This document shows, in pieces, positions 57,201 through 64,000 of a stretch of DNA of 64,000 bases. The position numbers were made by a program, and so were the translations under genes. Within the stretch, counting starts at the first letter, position 1, and the number at the start of each line of letters is the position of its first letter. The notes under the pieces were generated by a model, which saw nothing but the letters and a program-made list of their open reading frames with translations, did no database searches and was not told the DNA's origin. The DNA is from Acidovorax sp. (GTDB lineage Bacteria > Pseudomonadota > Gammaproteobacteria > Burkholderiales > Burkholderiaceae_C), in NCBI RefSeq assembly GCF_027492855.1, contig NZ_JAPUDY010000099.1, positions 342,876 to 406,875 of the forward strand, read 5' to 3'.

Positions 57201-59431
57201 TGGCCGCAGCGTCTTTGGCGATAGGGCCCGGGCCCCAGCGGGCGAGCGCGGCCAACCGGCCCCTCTGGGCCTGGGTGCTGATCGGCGTACTGGGTTATCT
57301 GCTGCTGCCCTGGTATGCGCAGCAGGATGCCAACGGCCTGTTGGCCGTGGGCCAGGTGTGGGGCGATGCGCAGGCCGCCAATGGCTTGCTGCAGGCCGCG
57401 CAGTTCGGGCGGCCCTGGCTGTGGCTGGGCCTGGCGGGGCTGGCCGTGGCGGGCGTGGGCGCTGCCTTGCCTGCGGGCCGCAGGCAGGGCGCCGTGCTGG
57501 TGGCGGGCGGCGCGCTGGGGTTGGCCGCGCTGCTGCTCAGCGGCTTTGCGATCGGCGCGCGCGGCTGGGCGTTTGAATGGCTGAACGCGAGCCTGGGTGA
57601 GCTGGGCGCGCGCCAGCCGGGCATAGGCTGGGGCGGCTTCGTGGTGCTGTCTGCTCTGCTGGTGCTGCTGTCTTTTGGCATTGCGCGGCGTGGCTTCTTC
57701 AAGGGCGATTTGTTTGTGGCCGCCGCCGTGCTGGGCTGCGGCAGCCTGCTGGCGCTGTTCATCGTGTTCCCGGTGCTCAAGGCGCTATCGGCGGCGTTCT
57801 TTTTGGAAGACGGCCCGTTCTCGCTGGCCGCGCTGTGGGAGCGTATTGCACACGAGCGCAACTTCAGCCTGGCGTGCCTGGGTGGCGGCCAGCGCTGCGG
57901 CGTGGCGTGGAACACGCTGTTCCTGGGCCTGATGACGGCCACCAGCACCACGCTCTTGGGCACCTTCATGGCGCTGATGGCCGAGCGTGCCTCGCGCCGC
58001 TACGCGCGGCCGCTCAACATCGTGGCGCTGCTGCCTATCATTACGCCGCCGTTTGTGGTGGGGCTGGGGCTTATTCTGCTGTTTGGCCGCGCGGGCGTGT
58101 TCAACCAGTTTCTTGAATACGCGTTCGGCATCACGCCCACCCGCTGGTTCTATGGCTGGCTGGGTGTGTGGGTGGCGCAGACCTTTGCGTTCACGCCCAT
58201 CGCCTTCATGATCATGCGCGGCGTGGTGCAGGGCGTGGCGCCCAGCTTGGAAGAAGCCGCGCAGACGCTGCGTGCCAGCCCGCACCAGACCTTCATGACG
58301 GTGACCTTGCCGCTGCTCAAGCCCGGTTTGGCCAATGCCTTCCTGGTGGGTTTCATCGAAAGCATGGCCGACTTCGGCAACCCCATCGTGGTGGGCGGGC
58401 AGTTCTCGGTGTTGTCCACCGAAATCTTCTTCGCCATCGTGGGCGCGCAGTACGACCAGGGCCGCGCCGCGTCGCTGGCCTGGATCCTCACACTCTTTGC
58501 GCTCACCGTGTTCGCCATCCAGCGGGGGCTGCTGGGCAGGCAGAACTTCACCACCGTGTCGGGCAAGGGCGATGCGGGCATCGCGATGCCGCTGCCGGCA
58601 GGCGTGCGCCGCGTGGTGCATTCGGTGGCGCTGCCCTGGATGGCGTTCACGCTCATCGTCTACCTGTTCGCGCTGGCAGGGGGCTTTGTGCAGACCTGGG
58701 GGCGCGACTACACCATCACGCTGGCGCACTTTCGCACCGCGTTCAATGTGGAATGGGGCCAGTTTGGTGTGGTGTGGGCGGGCACGGCCTGGAACTCGTT
58801 TTTCACCACCATCAAGCTCGCGGCCATCTCGGCGCCGCTCACGGCGACGCTGGGCATTGGCATTGCGTGGCTGCTGGCGCGCACCGAGTTCCGGGGGCAG
58901 GGCGCGTTTGAGTTTGCGGCCCTGCTGGCCTTCGCCATCCCCGGCACCGTGCTGGGCGTGAGCTACATCCTGGCCTTCAACGTACCGCCGTTCGAGTTGA
59001 CGGGAACGGCGCTGATCATTGTGTTGTGCTTTGTGTTCCGCAACCTGCCGGTGGGCGTGCGGGCGGGCACGGCGGCGTTCAAGCAGCTCGACCGTTCGCT
59101 CGACGAGGCGTCCGTCATGCTGCGCGCGGGCAGCGTGCAGACACTGCGCCATGTGGTGCTGCCGCTGCTCAAGCCCGCGCTGGTGGCAGCGCTGGTCTAC
59201 AGCTTCGTACGCGCCATCACCACCGTGAGCGCGGTGATCTTCCTCGTCACGGCCGAGAACGAGCTGGCCACCACCTACATCATCGGCCGCGTGGGCAATG
59301 GCGACTATGGCGTGGCGCTGGCGTATTGCACGGTGCTCATCATTCTCATGTCAGCTTCCATCGGCCTCATTCAATTGCTGGTTGGCGAGCGCAAGCTCGG
59401 TCGCCGCGGGGCTGCCCCCGCTGCGCACTGA
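57200..59431 (+). CDS. ABC transporter permease, fused two-domain, AfuB-like
   Basis: The 743-residue protein contains two permease domains in one chain (~240-480 and ~520-735). Each has an EAA-type loop (APSLEEAAQTLRASPHQTFM and LDRSLDEASVMLRAGSVQTL). The N-terminal ~200 residues add about five hydrophobic helices, longer than FbpB-type permeases (~500-570) but in line with AfuB-type proteins. It starts at the ATG overlapping the binding-protein stop. It imports the ligand of the AfuA-like protein, using the ATPase encoded next. Confidence 0.9.
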   Translation: MAAASLAIGPGPQRASAANRPLWAWVLIGVLGYLLLPWYAQQDANGLLAVGQVWGDAQAANGLLQAAQFGRPWLWLGLAGLAVAGVGAALPAGRRQGAVLVAGGALGLAALLLSGFAIGARGWAFEWLNASLGELGARQPGIGWGGFVVLSALLVLLSFGIARRGFFKGDLFVAAAVLGCGSLLALFIVFPVLKALSAAFFLEDGPFSLAALWERIAHERNFSLACLGGGQRCGVAWNTLFLGLMTATSTTLLGTFMALMAERASRRYARPLNIVALLPIITPPFVVGLGLILLFGRAGVFNQFLEYAFGITPTRWFYGWLGVWVAQTFAFTPIAFMIMRGVVQGVAPSLEEAAQTLRASPHQTFMTVTLPLLKPGLANAFLVGFIESMADFGNPIVVGGQFSVLSTEIFFAIVGAQYDQGRAASLAWILTLFALTVFAIQRGLLGRQNFTTVSGKGDAGIAMPLPAGVRRVVHSVALPWMAFTLIVYLFALAGGFVQTWGRDYTITLAHFRTAFNVEWGQFGVVWAGTAWNSFFTTIKLAAISAPLTATLGIGIAWLLARTEFRGQGAFEFAALLAFAIPGTVLGVSYILAFNVPPFELTGTALIIVLCFVFRNLPVGVRAGTAAFKQLDRSLDEASVMLRAGSVQTLRHVVLPLLKPALVAALVYSFVRAITTVSAVIFLVTAENELATTYIIGRVGNGDYGVALAYCTVLIILMSASIGLIQLLVGERKLGRRGAAPAAH

Positions 59432-59458
59432 CCCCGTTTCAGAAAAAGAAGACACGCC

Positions 59459-60541
59459 ATGAACAACAACGGTGCGGGCATTGTGTTTCGCAACATCACC
59501 AAGCGCTACGGCACGGACAACAGCGCGGCGCTGGCCGTCAAGGGCATCAGCTTTGAGGTGCCACGCGGCACGCTCACCACCATTCTCGGCCCCTCGGGCT
59601 GCGGCAAGACGACCACGCTGCGCATGATCGCGGGGCTGGAGTCGCCCACGGCGGGCGAGATCTTCATCGGCGGCAAGGACGTGACCACGCTCGGGCCCGC
59701 GCAGCGCAACGTGAGCATGATGTTCCAGAGCTATGCGCTGTTTCCGCACATGAACGTGGTGGAGAACGTGATGTACGGCCTGCGCATGTCGGGCCAGGCC
59801 AAGGACGCGGCGCGCGCCAAGGCGGTGGAGGCCTTGCGCGGCGTGGGCCTGGTGGGGTTTGACGACCGGCTGCCCAGCGAGCTGTCGGGCGGCCAGCAGC
59901 AGCGTGTGGCCCTTGCGCGCGCGCTGGTGCTGGAGCCCGAGGTGCTGCTGTTCGATGAGCCGCTGTCCAACCTCGACGCGCGCCTGCGCCGCGAGATGCG
60001 CGAGGAGATCCGCGCGCTGCAGCAGCGCCTGTCGCTCACGGTGGCCTATGTCACGCACGACCAGGCCGAAGCCATGGCCGTGAGCGACCAGATCATCGTG
60101 ATGAACCAGGGCCTGATTGCACAGAAAGGCTCGCCGCGCGATCTGTATGAAACACCGCGCAGCGAGTTCGTGGCGGGCTTCATGGGCGAGGCCATGCTGT
60201 TCCCGGCCGATTCGGAGGCCGACGGCTCGGTGCGCCTGGGGCCGCTGGTTCTGCGCCCGCGCACGGCGGTGCGCAGCGGCCCGGTGAAGGTGGCGGTGCG
60301 GCCTGAAGCCTGGCGAATTCACCGCCATGGTGACGGTTTGCTGCCCGCGCGTCTGGCCAAGGCGGCCTACCTGGGCGCGGTGCATGAATACACCTTCGAG
60401 ACGGCACTGGGCAGCATCTTTGTGGTGTCTGCAGACCTTGATGACGTGCTGGCCGTAGGCGATGAAGTGCTGCTCGGCCTGGGTGTGCATGGCGTGTCGG
60501 TGGTGGGCCGTAGCGAGGGCTCTGCGGCCAATGCGGAATAA
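59459..60541 (+). CDS. ABC transporter ATPase, AfuC-like
   Basis: A 360-residue ATPase of the CUT/FbpC type. Walker A GPSGCGKT is at 44-51, the Q-loop [12 protein letters not shown], the signature [15 protein letters not shown], and Walker [15 protein letters not shown]-terminal TOBE domain (~275-350, [14 protein letters not shown]) follows. It is 27 bp after the permease, and transaldolase begins 7 bp after its stop, so they are probably one operon. Confidence 0.94.
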   Translation: MNNNGAGIVFRNITKRYGTDNSAALAVKGISFEVPRGTLTTILGPSGCGKTTTLRMIAGLESPTAGEIFIGGKDVTTLGPAQRNVSMMFQSYALFPHMNVVENVMYGLRMSGQAKDAARAKAVEALRGVGLVGFDDRLPSELSGGQQQRVALARALVLEPEVLLFDEPLSNLDARLRREMREEIRALQQRLSLTVAYVTHDQAEAMAVSDQIIVMNQGLIAQKGSPRDLYETPRSEFVAGFMGEAMLFPADSEADGSVRLGPLVLRPRTAVRSGPVKVAVRPEAWRIHRHGDGLLPARLAKAAYLGAVHEYTFETALGSIFVVSADLDDVLAVGDEVLLGLGVHGVSVVGRSEGSAANAE

Positions 60542-60548
60542 TGGCGGC

Positions 60549-61496
60549 ATGAACCAACTCGACGCCCTCAAACAGTTCACCACCGTGGTTGCCGACACCG
60601 GCGACTTCAAGCAACTGGCGCAGTTCCAGCCCCAGGATGCCACCACCAACCCGTCGCTGATCCTCAAGGCCGTGCAAAAGCCCGAGTACGCGCCCCTGCT
60701 GCAAGACACCGTGGCGCAGTTCAAGGGCCGCCCGATGGACGAGATCATCGACCGTCTGCTGGTGCGCTTTGGCCGCGAGATTTTGGCCACCATTCCGGGC
60801 CGTGTCTCCACCGAAGTGGACGCCCGCCTGAGCTTTGACACCAGCGCCACCGTTACCCGCGCCGAACGCATCATCGAGCTGTACCAGGCCGAGGGCATCC
60901 ACATCGACCGCGTGCTCATCAAGATCGCCTCGACCTGGGAGGGCATCCAGGCCGCTGAGCAACTGGAGCGCAAGGGCATCCACACCAACCTCACGCTGCT
61001 GTTCTCGTTTGCGCAGGCCGTGGCCTGCGGCCAGGCCAAGGTGCAACTGATCTCGCCCTTTGTGGGCCGCATCTACGACTGGTACAAGAAGCAGGCAGGC
61101 GCCACCTGGGACGAAGCCGCTCGCGCGGGCGCCAACGACCCCGGCGTGCAATCGGTCACGCAGATCTACAACCATTACAAACGCTTCGGCATTGCCACCG
61201 AGGTGATGGGAGCGAGCTTTCGCAACGTGGGCCAGATCACCGCGCTGGCGGGCTGCGACCTGCTGACCATCGCCCCCGACCTGCTGGCGCAACTGGCCGC
61301 GAGCGACGCGCCGCTGCAGCCCGCGCTCAACGCCGATGCCGCGCGCCAAATGGACCAGCCTGCCGTCAACTATGACGAAGCCGGGTTCCGCTACGCGCTC
61401 AATGAGGACGCCATGGCCACGGAGAAGCTGGCCGAAGGCATCCGCGCCTTTGCCGCCGATGCGATGAAGTTGGAAAAGCTGATCCTCGCGGCGTAA
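60549..61496 (+). CDS. tal: Transaldolase
   Basis: Transaldolase moves a dihydroxyacetone unit between sedoheptulose-7-phosphate and glyceraldehyde-3-phosphate in the pentose phosphate pathway. The 315-residue protein is of the TalB length. It has the Schiff-base Lys125 ([12 protein letters not shown]), [10 protein letters not shown], and GMNPL-class ends replaced by [15 protein letters not shown] and [10 protein letters not shown]. The ATG at 60549 is chosen because the upstream frame overlaps the ATPase gene. Its place after an AfuABC-like transporter is notable, since both could handle sedoheptulose-7-phosphate. Confidence 0.96.
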   Translation: MNQLDALKQFTTVVADTGDFKQLAQFQPQDATTNPSLILKAVQKPEYAPLLQDTVAQFKGRPMDEIIDRLLVRFGREILATIPGRVSTEVDARLSFDTSATVTRAERIIELYQAEGIHIDRVLIKIASTWEGIQAAEQLERKGIHTNLTLLFSFAQAVACGQAKVQLISPFVGRIYDWYKKQAGATWDEAARAGANDPGVQSVTQIYNHYKRFGIATEVMGASFRNVGQITALAGCDLLTIAPDLLAQLAASDAPLQPALNADAARQMDQPAVNYDEAGFRYALNEDAMATEKLAEGIRAFAADAMKLEKLILAA

Positions 61497-61534
61497 CGCT
61501 TACGCAGGGTCTTGGCCGGGAAGACCTGCCAAAG

Positions 61535-61558
61535 AAGCGCCTCTCGGGGCGCTTTTTT
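61535..61558. terminator. Rho-independent terminator after tal
   Basis: AAGCGCC and GGCGCTT pair around a 6-nt loop, followed by a T run. It lies between convergent tal and the sensor kinase gene. Confidence 0.85.
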
Positions 61559-62948
61559 ACTGCAGCGGGATCTTGAGTCCCACGCGCAGGCCGTGCGGCA
61601 CCAGGAGCTCGGCAAGGGCGTCACCGCCGTGCCGCTGTGCAATGCCTTTGACGATGGACAGGCCCAGGCCGCAGCCCCCGGCTTTGGCCGAGCCGCGCCA
61701 AAAGCGTGCAAACATGTCGGAGAGGTGTTCGGGGGGCACACCGGGGCCGTCATCTTCCACCACCAGCATGGCTTTGTGGTCTGGCGCGGAGGTTACTCGC
61801 ACGGTGATGGTAGCGCCCTCGCCCGCGTAGTGCAGTGCGTTGTCGATGAGATTGTTGAGTGCCTCGCGCAGCAGCAGGGGCTGACCTTGCACGGTGAGCT
61901 GTTCGTCGCCTTCGTAACCCAGGTCCATGCCCTGCGCCAGGGCACGGGCGGCCCATTCGCGGGCCACCTCGCGGGCCAGGGCGGCCAGGTCAATGGTCTG
62001 CAGGTCCACCGTGGACTCGGAGCGCGCCAGCTGCAGCAGCTGGTGCACCAGGTGGGCACTGCGCTGCGCGGCCGACAGCACCTTGTGCAAGCGTTCCTGC
62101 ACGGCGGGTTCGTGGCTTTCGTGCAGGGCCAGCTCGGTCTGGCCAATCAGCCCCGCCAGCGGCGTGCGCAGCTGGTGCGCGGCGTCGTTCAGAAAACGCT
62201 TTTCTTTCTGCTGGCCCCGGTCCACCGCGTCGAGCAGGCGGTTGATGGTGCTGGCCAGCGAATGCACCTCCTGGGGGGCCGAGGTCAGCTCGATCGGGGG
62301 CAGTGGGTTGCTGGTGTCGTGGGGGCGGGCTCCGGCTTGCTCGATCTGCGCTTCCAGGCGCTTCAGGGGCTGAAGCCCGCGCAGCACGCCCGCATACACC
62401 AGCGCGCTCAGCGCCAGCCCCATCAGGCCCATGGGGATCAGCATCCGCGCCAGCAGCTCCTGGGCAATGCGCTCGCGCACCGTGAGGCTTTGGGCCACCT
62501 GCACGCGCAGGCGCTGGCGCGTCTGGGCCGTGCCGTAGTCTACGTCCAGCAGGGCCACGCGCACGGGTTTGTCGTCCACCCGGGCGTGGTACAAAAACGC
62601 TTCGCCCACAGCCACTTCTACTGGTGGGGGAGGCGGCAGTTGGGCGTTGCCCAGCAGGAAGCGGCCAGGGGGCGACGACACCATGTAGGTGATGCGGTCG
62701 GCTGGGTCCTGTTCCAGGATGTCCTGCGCGGCCTTCGGAAAGTCCACCAGCAGTCCGTCGCCAATCGGTTTGATCTGCCGGGCCAGCGCGCGCACCGACT
62801 GGGTCAGCGTCTGGTCGATGCCTTTTTCGCCGTTCTGCAGTGCAATGCGCCAGGCCAGAAAACCGCCCGACAGCCACAGCACCAGTTGCGGCAGCAGCAG
62901 CCACAGCAGCAGCTTGCGCTGTAGGGAAACGCCGGGGACCTGGCGCAT
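61557..62948 (-). CDS. Two-component sensor histidine kinase
   Basis: A 463-residue inner-membrane kinase. Membrane helices are at ~13-34 and ~170-190, with a periplasmic sensor (TctE-like, ~35-168) between. The dimerisation box has the phospho-His at His258 (NDAAHQLRTPLAGL), then N-box LNNLIDNALHYA, and G-boxes VEDDGPGVP and GCGLGLSIVKGIA. The ATG at 62948 is preferred over a TTG at 62966. It lies 45 bp after its response regulator. Together with the glucose-type transporter that starts at 63.9 kb, the layout is like Pseudomonas GtrS/GltR next to gts genes. Confidence 0.93.
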   Translation of the reverse strand: MRQVPGVSLQRKLLLWLLLPQLVLWLSGGFLAWRIALQNGEKGIDQTLTQSVRALARQIKPIGDGLLVDFPKAAQDILEQDPADRITYMVSSPPGRFLLGNAQLPPPPPVEVAVGEAFLYHARVDDKPVRVALLDVDYGTAQTRQRLRVQVAQSLTVRERIAQELLARMLIPMGLMGLALSALVYAGVLRGLQPLKRLEAQIEQAGARPHDTSNPLPPIELTSAPQEVHSLASTINRLLDAVDRGQQKEKRFLNDAAHQLRTPLAGLIGQTELALHESHEPAVQERLHKVLSAAQRSAHLVHQLLQLARSESTVDLQTIDLAALAREVAREWAARALAQGMDLGYEGDEQLTVQGQPLLLREALNNLIDNALHYAGEGATITVRVTSAPDHKAMLVVEDDGPGVPPEHLSDMFARFWRGSAKAGGCGLGLSIVKGIAQRHGGDALAELLVPHGLRVGLKIPLQ

Positions 62949-62993
62949 GTCAGCCGCCCAGCGCAAAGCGCGTCAGAGGGGGGCTTTTTCGCA

Positions 62994-63710
62994 TCACGGC
63001 TTCTCCAGCATGTAGCCCAGGCCCCGGATGTTGCGGATGGCCAGGCTGGACTGGTCGAGCTTCTTGCGCAGCCGGTGCACATACACCTCCAGCGCGTTGG
63101 AGTTGAGCGGCGCCGCCGTCTGCCCAGGCTCGGGTGGGCTGGCGCGCCAGGCGGCGAGCACATCGTCGCGCGTGACCACTTCGCCGCTGCGGTGCACCAG
63201 CAGCTCCAGCAGCTCCCACTCGCGCTGCGTGAGGTCGAGCAGGTCGCCATTGAGCGCCGCCGCATGGCTGGCGTGGTCCAGCACCAACGGGCCGATGGTG
63301 GTGCTGACGCCGCCCGCTGCGCTGCTGGCCTGCGTGAAGGCGGGCTGCCGGGCGCGGCGCAGCATGGCCTGCAGGCGGGCCTGCAGCTCTTGCATGTTGA
63401 AGGGTTTGGTGAGGTAGTCGTCGGCCCCGGCATTGAGCCCGAGCACGCGGTCTTCCACGCCGTCGCGGGCCGTCAGGATCAGCACGGGCAGGCCCGCAAT
63501 GTGCGTGCGTGCCCAGGTGAGCAGCTCCATGCCATCGGCGCCGGGCAGCCCCAGGTCCAGGATGATGCCGTCCACCGCCTGGGCCTGTAAAAGGGCCATG
63601 GCCTGCGGCACGCTGCTGGCCGTGCACACGCTGTAATCGAGTTGCTGGAGCTGGCCGGTGAGCGCGTCGAGCAAGAGGGCGTCGTCTTCGACAATAAGTA
63701 GCGTGGCCAT
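62994..63710 (-). CDS. OmpR-family response regulator
   Basis: The 238-residue regulator has a receiver domain with Asp52 (IILDLGLPGADG) as phospho-acceptor, acidic pair Glu8-Asp9 and Lys102 (YLTKPF). A winged-helix DNA-binding domain follows (~145-238, LTQREWELLELLVHRSGEVV, VYVHRLRKKLDQ). A variable Gln/Ala-rich linker of ~15 residues joins them. It is divergent from the sugar ABC transporter gene. Confidence 0.95.
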   Translation of the reverse strand: MATLLIVEDDALLLDALTGQLQQLDYSVCTASSVPQAMALLQAQAVDGIILDLGLPGADGMELLTWARTHIAGLPVLILTARDGVEDRVLGLNAGADDYLTKPFNMQELQARLQAMLRRARQPAFTQASSAAGGVSTTIGPLVLDHASHAAALNGDLLDLTQREWELLELLVHRSGEVVTRDDVLAAWRASPPEPGQTAAPLNSNALEVYVHRLRKKLDQSSLAIRNIRGLGYMLEKP

Positions 63711-63766
63711 GGATTGAGCATATCAAAGCCCCTAGCTGCGGGGCTCCTGTGTGGGCCTTCTGCGAC

Positions 63767-63786
63767 TCTCAGGGAAAGTCCTGAGA
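63767..63786. promoter_or_regulatory. Inverted repeat TCTCAGG-N6-CCTGAGA, candidate operator
   Basis: Perfect 7-bp arms in the divergent region between the response regulator and the sugar-binding protein gene. A candidate regulator site; also able to form a hairpin. Confidence 0.4.
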
Positions 63787-63800
63787 ATTAAATTAATTAT

Positions 63801-63815
63801 TGTAATTAAAGTACC
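63801..63815 (+). promoter_or_regulatory. HexR-like box upstream of the sugar ABC transporter
   Basis: TGTAATTAAAGTACC matches the HexR consensus as I recall it (TGTAATTAAATTACA) at 13 of 15 positions. The wider AT-rich tract (63785-63813) also holds the palindrome TTAATTA-TTG-TAATTAA. It lies about 70 bp upstream of the transporter start. A HexR-like regulator is encoded 8 kb away. Confidence 0.5.
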
Positions 63816-63884
63816 GACTGCGCTGGATGCCACGGGGTTCGCGGCGCAGCAACGGATTCAAAACAACGTCGAGGAGACAAGGGT

Positions 63885-64000
63885 ATGTGGAAGATGACAA
63901 AGACCGCCGCGCTGGCGGTGGGCCTGGCGGCTGCGATGTCCGCCAGCGCGGGGGAGGTCGAGGTCCTGCATTACTGGACTTCGGGCGGCGAGGCCAAGTC
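63885..64000 (+). CDS. Sugar ABC transporter substrate-binding protein (3' end outside window)
   Basis: Only the first 38 residues are present. They contain a signal peptide (KTAALAVGLAAAMSASAGEV, cleaved near SASAG) and the mature start EVEVLHYWTSGGEAKS. This resembles the N-terminus of glucose/mannose-type binding proteins of the GtsA/GltB group. GAGGAG at 63871 is the ribosome site. The neighbouring two-component system and HexR-like box agree with a sugar uptake operon. Confidence 0.85.
   Translation, partial: MWKMTKTAALAVGLAAAMSASAGEVEVLHYWTSGGEAK

Noticed and set aside
56175-60541. Annotation as an Fe(3+) ABC transporter
   Set aside because: The FbpA-type paired tyrosines are not seen, and the sequence and context fit AfuABC better. 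It stays open until ligand tests are done.

Overview
The window is a GC-rich (roughly two-thirds G+C) bacterial chromosome segment. The gene content and protein sequences fit a betaproteobacterium of the Comamonadaceae, close to Acidovorax. Signs of this are a cysteine-poor DksA, an Omp32-type porin, a gspC-divergent type II secretion locus, and the short palindromic repeats typical of this family. No rRNA, tRNA, CRISPR array, prophage or complete insertion sequence was seen.

Layout. 1-4.3 kb: 3' end of dksA, a STAS-like protein of unknown role, and the hslVU protease. 4.4-22.5 kb: a complete division and cell wall (dcw) cluster, mraZ-rsmH-ftsL-ftsI-murE-murF-mraY-murD-ftsW-murG-murC-ddl-ftsQ-ftsA-ftsZ. 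Most genes overlap by 4 bp, a four-copy MraZ operator lies in front, and a strong terminator closes it. lpxC follows, but an inverted chemoreceptor gene separates it from ftsZ. 25.5-29.7 kb: a small membrane protein, a TPP riboswitch with thiC, and a second chemoreceptor. 29.7-39.9 kb: a type II secretion locus (gspG-H-I-J-K-L-M-N-D-E leftward, gspC rightward) with no gspF. 39.9-45.8 kb: a histidine phosphatase with cobS, ilvA with a long structured leader, an OsmC-like protein, coq7 and a major porin. 46-54.9 kb: a Dpp-type peptide ABC operon with two binding proteins and an embedded M20 amidohydrolase. 55-64 kb: a sugar-phosphate theme: a HexR-like regulator divergent from an AfuABC-like ABC transporter plus transaldolase, then a two-component system divergent from the start of a glucose-type ABC binding protein.

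The most unusual feature is repeat load inside genes. One palindromic element (core AGCGCTT-N-AAGCGCT) occurs about ten times in 64 kb. Several copies are translated in frame: in MurE, in MurG, across the murC/ddl junction, in the GspD signal peptide, in a CobS membrane helix and in the phosphatase. A second GC-rich element occurs four times. It forms a loop inside MurD and provides the start codon and leader of the GspJ pseudopilin. A third, 164-bp element with long inverted termini resembles a MITE.

All calls come from reading the sequence and from remembered family knowledge; no database search was run.
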